Assembly (NCBI RefSeq): GCF_029168945.1
Contig: NC_083604.1
Span: forward strand, 45,193,686 to 45,257,685
From: Cannabis sativa
Lineage: Eukaryota; Streptophyta; Magnoliopsida; Rosales; Cannabaceae
Reading direction: 5' to 3'
DNA length: 64,000 nucleotides
Below, piece after piece: positions 32,331-43,675 of the stretch (positions are counted from its first letter, which is position 1; the number at the start of each line of letters is the position of its first letter). The position numbers were made by a program, and so were the translations under genes. The notes beneath the pieces were generated by a model. It was not told the DNA's origin. It saw nothing but the letters and a program-made list of their open reading frames with translations, and searched no databases.

Positions 32331-32588
32331 TCTATAAGACTAACCTGTCAGTTAGTAAGTCAGCTTGGTCAGGCAACGACCTATTTACATACTTACTACC
32401 GCACTTATGGATTTTAAGGCAATGCACTTAACATAAACAGTTATAATCTAATATGCTTCCTAACATGCTTTCACATTCGTAAATTTTAAAAGAAAATACT
32501 AAACAAGTACGGGCTTACTGAACCGTGAACCGAGCTTTCTCTGATGAAGATTGTACATATCTTAGCAAGCTTCGGTAGACAAACCTGG

Positions 32589-32606
32589 CGACTCTGATAC
32601 CAAAAT
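32589..32606 (-). promoter_or_regulatory. primer-binding site of chromovirus 1
   Basis: Minus strand reads ...ACA|ATTTTGGTATCAGAGTC directly after the 5' LTR end. TGGTATCAGAG is complementary to the 3' end of initiator tRNA-Met, the usual primer of these elements. Confidence 0.9.
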
Positions 32607-34770
32607 TGTAACGCCCTAATGCTAAGGCACGCTACAGTGCTTTTTTAATTATTGTGCAATCTTTGCTAATCAAAGAAATTTCTCGAAAAACCTGTCAAAT
32701 TAAAACTTTTCAATTAAATACTAAACTTTGTAATTTAATAAAATATTTACAAGTGCCGGGATCTCGTTTTTTTTTAAACTTTATAAAATTTACTTTTCAA
32801 GCATACATTCCAAAATATACAGTTTACAGGTCGCACAGCGACTTTCAAAATACAACTCCCAGATGTCCCGAGACCGAACACTCCAGGTCGCGCTGCTTTG
32901 ACATGTACAATCTCACCCGAGCTCAGGTTCACTCCTGTTCAGCCTTCGCCTTTCCTTTACCTACACATGAAAGTAGAAACTGTGAGTCGACAGACTCAGT
33001 AAGAAATGCATATAACATATCACACAAATTCTGACCTGTAAATAGGCGCCCATACACCTATCTACAGGGCTTAACAGATGAGCAAGAACGTTCTAACTGC
33101 TTGTGCTACTGACCATGATATCACTCCTACCAGCACTATAATCGTGTTGTAGGACCGACACTATGTTCGTGCCGCTATGATAGCATCAATAGCATCTAAA
33201 AGTATGATTGGCCATGATATCACTCTTAACCAGTACGATGCCTGTACTGCTGAACCGACACAATGGTTGTGTCGCTATGATAGTACCAAAACATACTTTC
33301 CAGGGTGAATAACACTCTTAACCAGTACGATGCCTGTACTGCTGAACCGACACAATGGTTATGTCGCTATGATATCACCCAAACATATATAAGGATACAC
33401 ACAACATGCATATATATATATATCATACATATACATACCCTCAGATATTTATATCACACGTTATATTCAGTTCTTACCTGTTTTCCGAATTCAAACGTGC
33501 TGGCCGACCTGAACGGAAATCTCGTGCTAGATGGATGCCCTAATCACATTTGGAAACCGGGTAAGTTACATGATTCAAAACCCTAACCCGGGAAATCCAA
33601 AACCAAAACCCTAGGTTCTGCTATGCTCTTAATGGGTTATTCTAACTCTGGAAATGGGGAAACACCCATCTGAGGCATTGAAATGGCAAAAATTGAGAAA
33701 ATGAAAGGTCCGGGGAACCCTGCCAAAACCGGCTAGCCAGTTTTTGTGGCCCTGCAAACCGGCTAGCCGGTTTGCACCAGTTTCCCCAAAGCATTTCATT
33801 CAATGCTCAATCTTCCACCGAATGCCATGAAACCTTCCAGAGTACCTAATTAGGGCATAAACAATATATTCCAGCCAGCAATTCACAGAACAAACCATTC
33901 AAAATCAATTTGCCATTAAAGCTTAAAGCTTTGAACTCCATGTTCAAAGTGATATCAAACCAACCAAATAAACTCAAAACCAGCTGCTATAGGCTAAATT
34001 CAACTCAACCTAACCCTAGAATTCGAACCAAACTAACATCAAACTCAAACAGCTCCTCTAACACAATTTCACCATTTCAAAATAAGCAAAAACTTAAAAA
34101 AAACTAAAGAGGGGTTCACTAGGGCTTACCTTAACTTGAATCTCCCAAGGTTCCTTGCTAAAATCACCAAGATTCAGCAGCCCTTTATCCTTGCCCTTGC
34201 TGGTTACGAAGAGAGAGAGAGAAGAAGGAAGCTTTTCCTTTGAATTTCTTATTTTCCTTCTAATTTTCTAAATGGGATAAATGAAATAAATTCATTTAGG
34301 GAAAATCCATTTCCCTTGGCTGAAAACAAGTGGCCACGTGCCACACTTTTAGGCAGCCACACAACCCCAAACAAATTACCACTTTGCCCTTTAAGTTAAC
34401 AACTTAGTTGACTCAAAAGCTAGGGGTAAAATGGTCAATTCCATAACCCCGCTCAATCCCGACAAAATATTTCCTTTAAAATATTTCCCACTAAGAAATA
34501 AGGTTCTAAACTTACCCATGTGATCAATCTAGCCATCCATCGCATTTTCCGTTGTCGCCGAACAAAAATTACAAAAATAACATATTACACATATAAGCTA
34601 GATAATACCCCTAGAGTTTAATAAAATCTCCGGAATTGAGAAATTATAACTCTAATATTTATTTCTAAATATTGGGGTCCACAATTAAATTAATTCACAA
34701 ATAATAATAAAATAATAAAAATTAGTGCTAATTGCCTTTACTAAACCATATTACTAAAGCGGTCCTTACA
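32607..34770 (-). repeat. 5' LTR of chromovirus 1
   Basis: Right-hand copy, 2,164 bp, matching 25954-28115 almost base for base. It bears the same hairpin units and a perfect 24-bp palindrome at 33753-33776. Would contain the element promoter in minus orientation. Confidence 0.95.
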
Positions 34771-35388
34771 CTAGTTGTTCATCTAGGTTCTAGTTGTTCT
34801 ATTTCTGTTCTTACTCTATCCTAGAGGTTGTGAAGAACTACTTGACTGAACAAGAGATTGGTCTTTGGGAGAAGAGTTGATAAAGCCTTACTTCGGGAGG
34901 AAGTAAGCACTTGGTCTTCGGGAGAAGACTTGGTGAAGCCTTACTTCGGGAGGAAGTAAGCACTTGGTCTTTGGGAGAAGACTTGTTGAAGCCTTACTTC
35001 GGGAGGAAGTAAGCACTCACACTTCAAAGACGAAGGGAGTTCGGGCTTGAAGGTGTTTCAAGAAGTCAGATTCATAAAGTGGATTACAAAGGATTGCGGC
35101 AATACCTTAGAGGGGGTCTAAACTTGTTTAAGTCAATTGTCTTTGTAATTTTGATACTTTATTAATTGATTTCATTCTCTGGGCGTGGCCCCGTGGACTA
35201 GGAGTGTTCAGGAGAACACTGATACCACGTACAAATCTCTTGTGTCAAGTTATTTATTTTTCTGCAAATATTTTATATTCTCGCTCGTTACGTTTCTTTG
35301 TAGCAGAATTACTTTCTGCTGCTGCAAACGATTACAGTTTTTATATTTTCTTATATACAATTGACATTTGCAAAAACACGGTTTTTCA
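34771..35388 (+). repeat. Sirevirus 5' LTR, right part
   Basis: Resumes the LTR after the chromovirus (duplicated CTAGT 34771-34775) and ends TTTTTCA. It matches the second half of the 3' LTR at 42,808-43,423 and contains the 53-bp triple repeat. Confidence 0.95.
34860..35018. repeat. 53-bp hairpin repeat, three copies, Sirevirus 5' LTR
   Basis: GGTCTT recurs at 34860, 34913 and 34966, exactly 53 bp apart. Each unit carries TCTTC-GGGA-GAAGA and CTTACTTC-GGGAG-GAAGTAAG stems. The array lies downstream of the TATA box, so it is in the transcribed part of the LTR. Confidence 0.92.
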
Positions 35389-35390
35389 AT

Positions 35391-35404
35391 TGGTATCAGA
35401 GCGG
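35391..35404 (+). promoter_or_regulatory. primer-binding site of the Sirevirus
   Basis: TGGTATCAGAGCGG starts two bases after the 5' LTR. It is complementary to the 3' end of initiator tRNA-Met. Confidence 0.93.
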
Positions 35405-35446
35405 GACACTAAACTCTTAGTGTGGTCCTATAACGTTTTTGTCAGA

Positions 35447-36403
35447 ATGTCATTTTTTGCAGAAGGAAGTTCTATTTCTAGACCACCGTTGCTTAATGAC
35501 TCTAACTATCCTTATTGGAAAGTTAGAATGAGGGCCTTCATCAAATCTCAAGATGAGAAGGCGTGGAGAATGGTTCTATCAGGTTGGTCTCCTCTAGTTG
35601 AGACAGATTCTTCAGGTAATACTACTATAAAATCTGAACTGGAATGGTCTATTGAAGATGATAAACTATCTGCCTACAATAGCAAAGCCTTGCATGCTAT
35701 CTTTAATGGTGTAGGTGAAGGTTACATTAAACTTATATCATCTTGTGTTTCTGCTAAGGAAGCTTGGGAGATTCTTCAAACTCAGTTTGAAGGAACTTTT
35801 GATGTGAAAAGATCTAGATTTATCATGCTTCAAACTAAATTTGATGAGCTTAGAATGTCTGATAATGAAACTTTAACTGAATTCTATGAAAAATTATCTG
35901 ACATTGCTAATGAATATTTTGCTCTTGGAGAAAAGCTTGATGATTCTGTTCTTGTGAGAAAAATTGTTAGAGTTCTTCCAGAAAGGTTTGATACTAAACT
36001 TTTGGCAATGGAGGAAGCTAAAGATTGTAGCACTATGAAAGTGGAAGAATTGATGGGTTCCTTACGTACTTTTGAATTAAATCAACAGATTAAACAAAAG
36101 GACAAACCCAAATCCATTGCTGATAAAGGTAAAAGTATTGCTTTGAAAGTTGCTGATAATGAAAATTCTGATAGTGAATGTGATGATGAGATTGCTTTAT
36201 TAACTAAGAATTTTCAGAAATATATGAAAAAGATGGGAAATAAAAAGAATATTTCGAAAGGTTCAAAAGGTAATACTTTCATTAAACCATCTGTCTCTAA
36301 CAAAAAGGGAATTCAGTGCAGGGAATGTGAAGGTTTTGGGCATATTCAAGCTGAGTGTGCAAACACTTTGAAAAAGAATAAGAAAAGTTTCAATGTCACT
36401 TGA
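35447..36403 (+). pseudogene. Sirevirus gag, ending at a nonsense codon
   Basis: I place the start at ATG 35447 (MSFFAEGSSISRPPL), just after the PBS. An upstream in-frame ATG at 35204 lies inside the LTR and would add LTR sequence. Domains: capsid-like gag (PYWKVRMRAFIKSQDEKAW; about residues 20-215), then a charged linker, then a CCHC knuckle (CRECEGFGHIQAEC). A TGA at 36401-36403 stops the frame, but coding goes on in the same frame with the acidic SDDETESDDD stretch, so this is a point nonsense mutation. Function in life: capsid assembly and RNA packaging. Confidence 0.9.
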
Positions 36404-38158
36404 AGTGATGATGAAACCGAAAGTGATGATGATATTGCTGAAAATGTTGCCCTAACCTCTGTTATGACTAATGTGTTGTGTGATTCACAGGTGAAAGCTA
36501 GATTGGTATGTCTGAATAATACCACCAAACAAGAGGAATCAGATTCAGATGAGTCTGAAATCTGTGAAGAATCTCTTGCTGAATCATACAAAGTCATGTA
36601 TGAAAAATGGATTCAGGTTGCTTCTGAAAATAGAGAGTTGAATAAATTGAATAAAAAATTGTCTCATCAGATTGAAATGTGTAATTTGAAAATAAAAGAA
36701 TATGAGACAAGTTTTTGTGATAAAGATGAAAAAATCTCTCTATTAAAGAAGGAACTTGAAAACTTTAAGAAAAATGTTCAAATGCTTAATCCTGGATCTT
36801 CTATTTTTGAAAAAGCTCAGAATGCAGGTCAGAGAGGTTTCACAGGCCTTGGTTCTAATGGAATGGAAAGTTCTGGAGTCACGAAGTTTGTAAAATCTAG
36901 TATTCCAACGAATCACCTTGAGGCTACAAACTCTGCCGTAACAGTTTCACAGCCTGTTACAGCAAGAACAACATCTGATGCTGTAAAATCTCCAGGATTT
37001 TCGAAAAGGGTAAGATCTCAGGTAAAAAGATTTGTTCCCATTTGTCATTTTTGTGGTAGAAAAGGACATATCAGACCTAAATGTTTCATGTTGAACAATC
37101 TGTTTAAAACTAATTATTTTGATAATCTGAAAAAATCTCAAAAGAAACATAAAGGTTTGAAACAAATATGGGTGAAAAAGAAGTGTCTAGCTGGTTTTTC
37201 TGATAAAATTGCTGTATCTCAAATGTGGTATTTTGACAGTGGTTGCTCTAGACATATGACAGGTGACAAGGATTTTTTGACTAACATTCGGCCTATGCAA
37301 TGTGGAGAAGTCACTTTTTGTAATGGCCTATCTAGAAAAGTTGTTGGTATGGGAACTCTAAATTTTGAAGGGTTACCTAGACTGAAAAATGTGATGTTAG
37401 TTGAAGGACTGAGGGCTAATTTACTTAGCATCAGTCAAATCTGTGATCAAGGGTTTACTGTTTCTTTTGATAGTAATCATTGTTATGTTCTGAATGATGA
37501 CAATGAATGTATCTTGCAAGGATTTCGATCCAATGATAACTGTTACACTCTAACCCCTGTGTTTACTTGTCATTCAGCTATCAACAACACCACAGATCTG
37601 TGGCATGCCAAGCTTGGGCATATTAATTTTAAAAACTTGAAAAAATTGTCAAATGGAGGTATTGTTCGAGGTCTTCCCAAGCTTTGTAAGGAAAGTGAAG
37701 GTAAGTGTGAACCGTGTCAACTTGGGAAGCAATTAAAAATCACTCACAAGCCTGTGTCTGATATCAATACCTCAAAGGTATTGGAATTGCTTCACATGGA
37801 TCTTATGGGTCCAATCCAAGTTGAAAGTTTGAATGGTAAACGATATATCTTTGTGTGTGTTGATGATTTCTCTCGTTTTACTTGGGTAGATTTCTTAAGA
37901 GAAAAATCTGACACTTTTTATGCCTTTAAAACTCTTTGTCTGAGATTAAGAGTTGAGAAAGGTTGTAATATTGGGAAAATTGTTCGAATTCGAAGTGATC
38001 ATGGTAAGGAGTTTGAAAATTCTGTGTATGATGATTTTTGCAAGTCTAGAGGTATAACTCATGAATTTTCAGCTCCCAAAACTCCGCTCCCAAAACTCCT
38101 CAATAAAAAGGAGTTGTTGAGAGGAAGAATCGAACTTTGCAGGAAATGGCAAGAGTGA
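36404..38158 (+). pseudogene. Sirevirus gag tail, second zinc knuckle, protease, integrase (part)
   Basis: Same frame as gag. In order: acidic Ser-rich segment, coiled coil (NRELNKLNKKLSHQIEM), second CCHC (CHFCGRKGHIRPKC), protease active site (YFDSGCSRHMTG), the GAG-pre-integrase zinc domain (LWHAKLGHINF...CEPCQLGK) and integrase core with D (HMDLMG) and D (RSDHGKEF). At 38072-38099 a 14-bp word, GCTCCCAAAACTCC, stands twice in tandem. This shifts the frame just before the catalytic Glu and leads to a stop at 38156-38158. Confidence 0.92.
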
Positions 38159-39095
38159 TGTTAAATAGCAAGAAGTTGACAAAGCGCTTATGGGCTGAAG
38201 CTATTAACACAGCTTGCTACATAATAAACAGAGTGTTTATTCGTCCAGGTACCTCAAAAACATCTTATGAAATCTGGAAAGGTAAGCGCCCCAATGTAAG
38301 TCATTTTCATGTTTTTGGATGTGTGTGTTATGTCTATAGAGATCGTGAGCATATTGGCAAATTTGATGCTAAAAGTGATGTTGGAGTGTTTATTGGATAT
38401 TCCTTAAACAGTAGAGCTTATCGTGTTTATAACATGAGAACTCAAACTGTTTTGGAATTAGCTAATGTGGTTGTTGATGATTTTAGAGATTTTTCAGAGT
38501 TTTCCACAGAAGCCAAGATAGATAGTCTCATGGATACTCCTCCAGAAGTTGTAACAGCAGATCCTGATGCAGCAGAACCCATTGCTGATGCTGCAAATGA
38601 CGAATCTGCTGCTGCAACTGAAACTGGAGAACCAGAACCGTCTATCTTGACTCAACCAAACATCATCACTAACTCTATTCAGAAAGAACCAAGCACCAGA
38701 GTTAAACTGAATCATCCAAAAGATCTCATCCTTGGAAATCCTGAAGAAAGCATGGTAACTCGCAGAAGGTATATTAATTTAATCAGCTTTCTTTGCTTTG
38801 TTTCTCAATATGAACCGAAAAATGTGAAGGAAGCCATGACCTTTGAGGAATGGCTCAATGCAATGCAAGAGGAACTCAACCAATTTGTTCGCAACAAGGT
38901 ATGGATTTTGGTCCGAAGACCAAAAGGTATAAATGTTATTGGAACAAAGTGGTTGTTTAAAAATAAAAGTGATGAGTTCGGTACAATTGTGAGAAACAAG
39001 GCTCGTTTGGTGGCTCAAGGGTACACACAGGTAGAAGGTATTGATTTGATGAAACTTTTGCTCCTGTTGCAAGATTAGAATCAATTTGTTTACTT
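38100..39095 (+). pseudogene. Sirevirus integrase end and RT start
   Basis: Continues in the frame displaced by the 14-bp duplication. It begins with a further TAA codon near 38103, then VVERKNRTLQEMARVM (the catalytic Glu), integrase C-terminus (HVFGCVCYVYRDREH), a Pro/Ala/Glu-rich linker (about 38,520-38,760) and the RT N-terminus (FEEWLNAMQEELNQF, KARLVAQGYTQVEGID). One base is missing near 39,045 where a T-run is short, and the frame then stops at 39076-39078. The next block is offset by exactly one base loss. Confidence 0.9.
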
Positions 39096-40334
39096 TTGTG
39101 TATTGCTTGTATTCTGAATATTAAATTGTTTCAAATGGATGTGAAATCTGCCTTCCTAAATGGTATTTTGAATGAAGAAGTTTATGATGAGCAACCAAAA
39201 GGATTCGAAGATTCTCAATTTCCAGACCATGTATACAAACTTGAAAAAGCTTTGTATGGTCTGAAACAAGCTCCTCGAGCTTGGTATGAAAGGTTGACTC
39301 AATTTTTACTTTCTCATGGCTATCACAGAGGTAGTGTGGATAAAACTCTTTTCATCAAACATATAAAATCTGATATTATCATAGCTCAAATTTATGTTGA
39401 TGATATAGTTTTTGGTTCTACATCTAACCATGAAGTGCAGGTATTTGTTGATCAAATGAAAAGTGAATTTGAAATGAGCATGGTGGGTGAGCTTAATTTC
39501 TTTCTGGGTCTTCAAGTGAGACAAATGGAAGGAGGTACATTTGTATCTCAAAGCAAGTATGCTAAGAACCTTGTCAAGAAATTTGGCCTTGAATCGGCTA
39601 AGCAGGTAAGTACTCCTATGAGCACCACACTGAAATTAACAAAAGATGAGAATGGAGTAAAGGTAGACACTACACTCTATCGTAGCATGATTGGAAGTCT
39701 TTTGTATTTAACTGCTAGTCGTCCTGATATCTGTTACAGTGTGGGAGTGTGTGCTAGATATCAAAGTAATCCTATGGAATCTCATGTATCAGCTGTAAAA
39801 AGGATTATTAGATATGTTAATAGCACTCCTGATTATGGAATTTGGTACTCGAAAGATACCAATTCAAATCTTGCTTGTTTTAGTGATGCAGATTGGGCAG
39901 GAAATGCTGATGATCGAAAGAGCACAAGTGGAGGGTGTTTCTTTCTTGGGAATAATCTAGTATCTTGGCATAGCAAGAAACAGAATTCCATCTCCTTGTC
40001 CACTGCCGAAGCTGAGTACATAGCTGCTGGCAGTTGTTGTACTCAACTATTGTGGTTGAAACAAATGTTGATTGATTATGGGTTTGAATCAGGTGTTTTG
40101 ACTATTTTTTGTGATAATACTAGTGCCATAAATATTTCCAAAAATCCTGTTCAACATTCTAGAACAAAGCACATTGATATAAGACATCACTTTATCAGGG
40201 AACTTGTTGAAAATAAATCATTGCAATTAGAATATGGTTATACTGAAAAATAATTAGCTGATATTTTCACAAAGGCCCTAGATGCAAGTCGCTTTGACTC
40301 CCTCAGAAAGTATTTGGGAGTTTGCATTGTTTAA
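39096..40334 (+). pseudogene. Sirevirus reverse transcriptase and RNase H
   Basis: RT palm and active site are intact (MDVKSAFLNG, QIYVDDIVFGS, FFLGLQV). RNase H follows with ADWAGNADDRKSTSG, SLSTAEAEY, FCDNTSAI and the conserved H(T)KHIDIRHHFIRE tail. A TAA at 40251-40253 interrupts the last 30 residues; reading continues through LADIFTKAL to TAA 40332-40334. Apart from that stop this block looks undamaged. Confidence 0.92.
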
Positions 40335-41758
40335 TTTTATCATGTTCATAATTTTTGTACAATAGTGTTATGTGATTCATCTCTAGCTCTTAATCTTCTA
40401 TCATTGTATTTTGACAAATCATGTTTATGCTTTTGGATTATAATTAGTTAGGATCTCAGTCTGATCATACTTTGTGATGTTGTGTTAAAAGGTTCATGTT
40501 ACTCTTTATGTGTGTCCAGGATTAAATAATGTTCTTATACAGAGTTGAGCAATTTTTGTTTCAGTCTTGTCAGGCCCCTTGCTGGAATAGAGCTACCCAT
40601 AATGAGGTGTGAAAGCCATCTGATGAGTAAGCTGGAACATTGTAATTAGCAACTATGATGAGGATGCACTACCATAGAAAAGGGCTACCTTCAGTATGGT
40701 GTGAAAGCATCCAGTTGCGGGATCAAATTGAAAAAGGCGAAAATGAAAAATCTTGCCAAGGACAATGATCCTATTTTCACTGCACACACTTATGTCTGAC
40801 AAGTGTGTTCAAATCTGTAAGTCTCCTCTATTAAAATTAAATTGATAATCCTGGTTCACAATTTTCAGTAACATGCATATCTTTTTCCTCAACATCAATT
40901 AAGTATGATTATTTCATGAGATACTAATTAGTTATTTTCCTTAAAAGCATAACATGTTTTTTATTTTGTCAATTGTCAATGATATTTGATTTCTTTGCTT
41001 GATTCGAATCACATATATTTATTGTACACATTGTATTTTATTTTCGGATTTAATTAAAAAAAAATATAAAAAAAATAATTTTTAGAGAGGGAGGCGTGTG
41101 ACTTGCTTCATGGGTCAAGAAAATCTTGTGCATAAATGGTAAGTATCAACATTCATTCTTCTTTGATTTATTTTTGATATGTTTCCATTTAAAGATTGAT
41201 CTTTTATATGTAATGTGTCTTTAATCTTGAAAGATTGACTTATTTTTGGAAATACTGTTGGTAATTCTAGTTTCCTTTTATTTTATTTTTTTTTTAAAAA
41301 AAAGGGAAATAAGTTGCAAGGAGTGGGCAGTTTCCTTTTGTAATCGTGGGCTGGTGGTTTCTCAAATATGTTGAAATTGGTTTCCTTTTTGCTAAACTCT
41401 CCCATGTTTATTTCAACCACTTTTTGTCATTCACTCTCACCACCTACCCGATTCTATTTCTTTGTCTCTCTTGCTTGTTTGCTGTTCATTGTCTCTTTCA
41501 GATCAAAATGGTGGAATCCAAACAAGCCCCCCCAAATGCTCTTCTTGCTGCTCCAATCGTCTTGCTGCCATGGAGGAGGTTCAGCAAGAGTTGTTCAAGC
41601 AGTTGTCCTCATTGATCAAGCTTTATGGGGCATAAGTTTTCTTTCTTTTTGTTTTTGTTGGACATATTTCTATATTTTCATTTCTTTTTGTCTTTGGCCC
41701 TTATAGATAAACAAAAAGGGGGAGTAATTGTATACTCAACTGTCTAGGGGGAGTTGAG

Positions 41759-41811
41759 GTTTGTGTTTGTGTTTGTGTTTGTGTTTGTGTTTGTGTTTGT
41801 GTTTGTGTTCA
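41759..41811. repeat. TTTGTG hexanucleotide microsatellite
   Basis: About eight perfect tandem copies, between two GGGGGAG motifs of the Sirevirus 3' region. Confidence 0.95.
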
Positions 41812-42225
41812 TCCTTGGTCAAAGTTAGCTTTTTATTTTGGTTTATTGTTGTGCTTCTCAGGGGGAGTTTTTATGTTTGTTTTGCTAACTTTGTTTTGTA
41901 GGTGTTTGTTAATTAATAATATTTTGATTATCTAAAGTGCCAAAGGGGGAGATTGTTAGGTCCTTTTTTGGCAATTTAGTTGTCAAAATATTTTTTAATT
42001 AATGTGCATTTTATTGAGCATTCAATTTGTTTTTATCAACTCTAGACCCTTTTTCCAGGGGGAGTTGTGGTTGGTTAGTACTTGTGAACTTAATGATTAA
42101 AGTTAGCATGTTTTTGTTTTTATTATGATATTCGATTGTGTTACTCAGGGGGAGTATTATCTTTTGCTCTTGCTAACTTTGCTTTGCAGGTACTTTATGG
42201 TAAAAATTATTTTGTTCATCTAAAG

Positions 42226-42241
42226 TGCCAAAGGGGGAGAT
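42226..42241 (+). promoter_or_regulatory. polypurine tract of the Sirevirus
   Basis: CCAAAGGGGGAGAT directly before TGTAAAGTCC, the 3' LTR start. Confidence 0.92.
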
Positions 42242-43423
42242 TGTAAAGTCCTTTTTTTGGCAAGTTAGGTGACAAAATAATTTTTCCTTTTTATGGTAAG
42301 ATTGCTATGCATTCATTTTCGAATTCTTACCTCTTTTATTCGATTATTAGTTGCCAATTTTCTTTGTTTGGAAAGTTGCACTTTCAGCTGAACTTTCCTT
42401 TGTTGAAATCTTCTCAAAAGAGAAGGAATTCTATTTTGGAAAGTTGTCTTTTTTAGGGAAACTTTGTTTATTGCCTTTTCCTTATTGATTTCGATTGTAT
42501 CTTGATACAATCAGAATATCTAATCTGTTTTTGGCAGGAATCAAGCATTGAAAGAAGATCGGACCCGATTGTAGTAAGTTTCCGTTTCGGCGTATCCGCT
42601 TCGTCAGCATCCGAATCTGATGTAGCAGATCATGTTTCTTTTGGAAAGTTTTTGTACAGCTGCTAATTCGAACTTGTGGTTGCCTCTTTAGTTTCTATGA
42701 TCTATAAATAGAGCCTAGAGAGCAACCATTCGAATTACCTCTTCCATTATTCATTTTCTACATTTATCTTTTGAGAGAAGAGAGTCTTTCTTTGTTTTGT
42801 GAGAGCCTAGTTGTTCATCTAGGTTCTAGTTGTTCTATTTCTGTTCTTACTCTATCCTAGAGGTTGTGAAGAACTACTTGACTGAACAAGAGATTGGTCT
42901 TCGGGAGAAGACTTGATAAAGCGTTACTTCGGGAGGAAGTAAGCACTTGGTCTTCAGGAGAAGACTTGTTGAAGCCTTACTTCGGGAGGAAGTAAGCACT
43001 TGGTCTTCGGGAGAAGACTTGTTGAAGCCTTACTTCGGGAGGAAGTAAGCACTCACACTTCAAAGACGAAGGGAGTTCGGGCTTGAAGGTGTTTCAAGAA
43101 GTCAGATTCATAAAGTGGATTACAAAGGATTGCGGCAATACCTTAGAGGGAGTCTAAACTTGTTTAAGTCAATTGTCTTTGTAATTTTGATACTTTATTA
43201 ATTGATTTCATTCTCTGGGCGTGGCCCCGTGGACTAGGAGTGTTCGGGAGAACACTAATACCACGTATAAATCTCTTGTGTCAAGTTATTTATTTTTCTG
43301 CAAATATTTTATATTCAGCCTGTTCTGTTTTGCTGTAGCAGAATTACTTTCTGCTGCTGCAAACGATTACAGTTTTTATATTTTCTTATATACAACTGAC
43401 ATTTGCAAAAACACGATTTTTCA
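42242..43423 (+). repeat. Sirevirus 3' LTR
   Basis: 1,182 bp, TGTAAAGTCC to TTTTTCA, followed by the duplication AGAAT. TATA box GATCTATAAATAGAGCC at about 42,702. Close to identical with the 5' LTR except for a cluster of changes near 42,580-42,600 and scattered bases. Confidence 0.95.
42896..43054. repeat. 53-bp hairpin repeat, three copies, Sirevirus 3' LTR
   Basis: GGTCTT at 42896, 42949 and 43002, the same 53-bp period and the same two stems per unit as in the 5' LTR. Confidence 0.92.
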
Positions 43424-43428
43424 AGAAT

Positions 43429-43675
43429 CAAAAAGTTTCAAAAAGCTTAAAAATCATTAATGGTAGATTCAAAGAAAGAAAGATATTTTGAAGAAGAGAA
43501 GATGATGAAAGTAAAAGGCAGACATGGAGAGAGAAGATCAAAGGTTTGAAAGTGCAACATCCGAAAAGTCCAATACTCTGCCAAACAAGGCTACTTGGTA
43601 AAAGCTTCCGCAATCAAGACAAGAGCTAAAAAGTCTCTATCCAAATAGACGTTCGAATATGGACTTCGAAGAAAA
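43429..43675 (+). other. rest of element B 3' region
   Basis: Purine-rich (AAGAAGAGAAGATGATGAAAG), continuing element B after the Sirevirus. No typical G-run polypurine tract precedes the LTR; GAAGAAAA is the nearest purine stretch. Confidence 0.5.

Larger units (their letters stand above)
25954..34770 (-). mobile_element. Ty3 chromovirus (Tekay/Del-type) 1, minus strand
   Basis: Insert starting TGTAACGCCC and ending CCTTACA, with the exact duplication CTAGT (25949-25953; 34771-34775). Both LTRs (2.16 kb) are nearly identical by eye, with roughly twenty differences, so the insertion is young. PBS and polypurine tract are in place for minus-strand transcription. Pol ends in a chromodomain, placing it in the Tekay/Del chromoviruses. 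Gag core is deleted; protease, RT and RNase H are damaged. Confidence 0.95.
40335..42241 (+). other. Sirevirus 3' region with repeated polypurine motifs
   Basis: No env-like reading frame is visible; the longest frames (about 41,346-41,706) are uninformative. GGGGGAG occurs at about 41,720, 41,743, 41,863, 41,948, 42,059, 42,149 and 42,231. The last is the functional tract next to the LTR; the one at 41,948 also abuts an LTR-like start (TGTTAGGTCCTTTTTTGGC). A TTTGTG hexanucleotide repeat lies at 41,759-41,811. Multiplied polypurine tracts are a described feature of Sireviruses. Confidence 0.8.
25382..43423 (+). mobile_element. Ty1/copia Sirevirus-type element
   Basis: Flanked by the exact duplication AGAAT (25377-25381; 43424-43428). 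LTRs start TGTAAAGTCC and end TTTTTCA. Gag and pol resemble the SIRE/Maximus lineage (GSSISRPPLLNDSNYPYWKVRMR; two CCHC knuckles, long gag). The 3' region has repeated GGGGGAG polypurine motifs, a known Sirevirus trait. Its 5' LTR is split by a chromovirus. The coding region has a nonsense codon in gag, a 14-bp duplication in integrase and a 1-bp loss in RT. Confidence 0.93.

Noticed and set aside
35204..35446. Upstream extension of the Sirevirus gag frame to an ATG at 35204
   Set aside because: Those codons lie in the LTR and across the primer-binding site; gag starts at 35447 after the PBS.
41346..41706. Possible env-like gene in the Sirevirus 3' region
   Set aside because: Only two short hydrophobic frames overlap in different phases; no signal peptide, coiled coil or length typical of Sirevirus env-like proteins.
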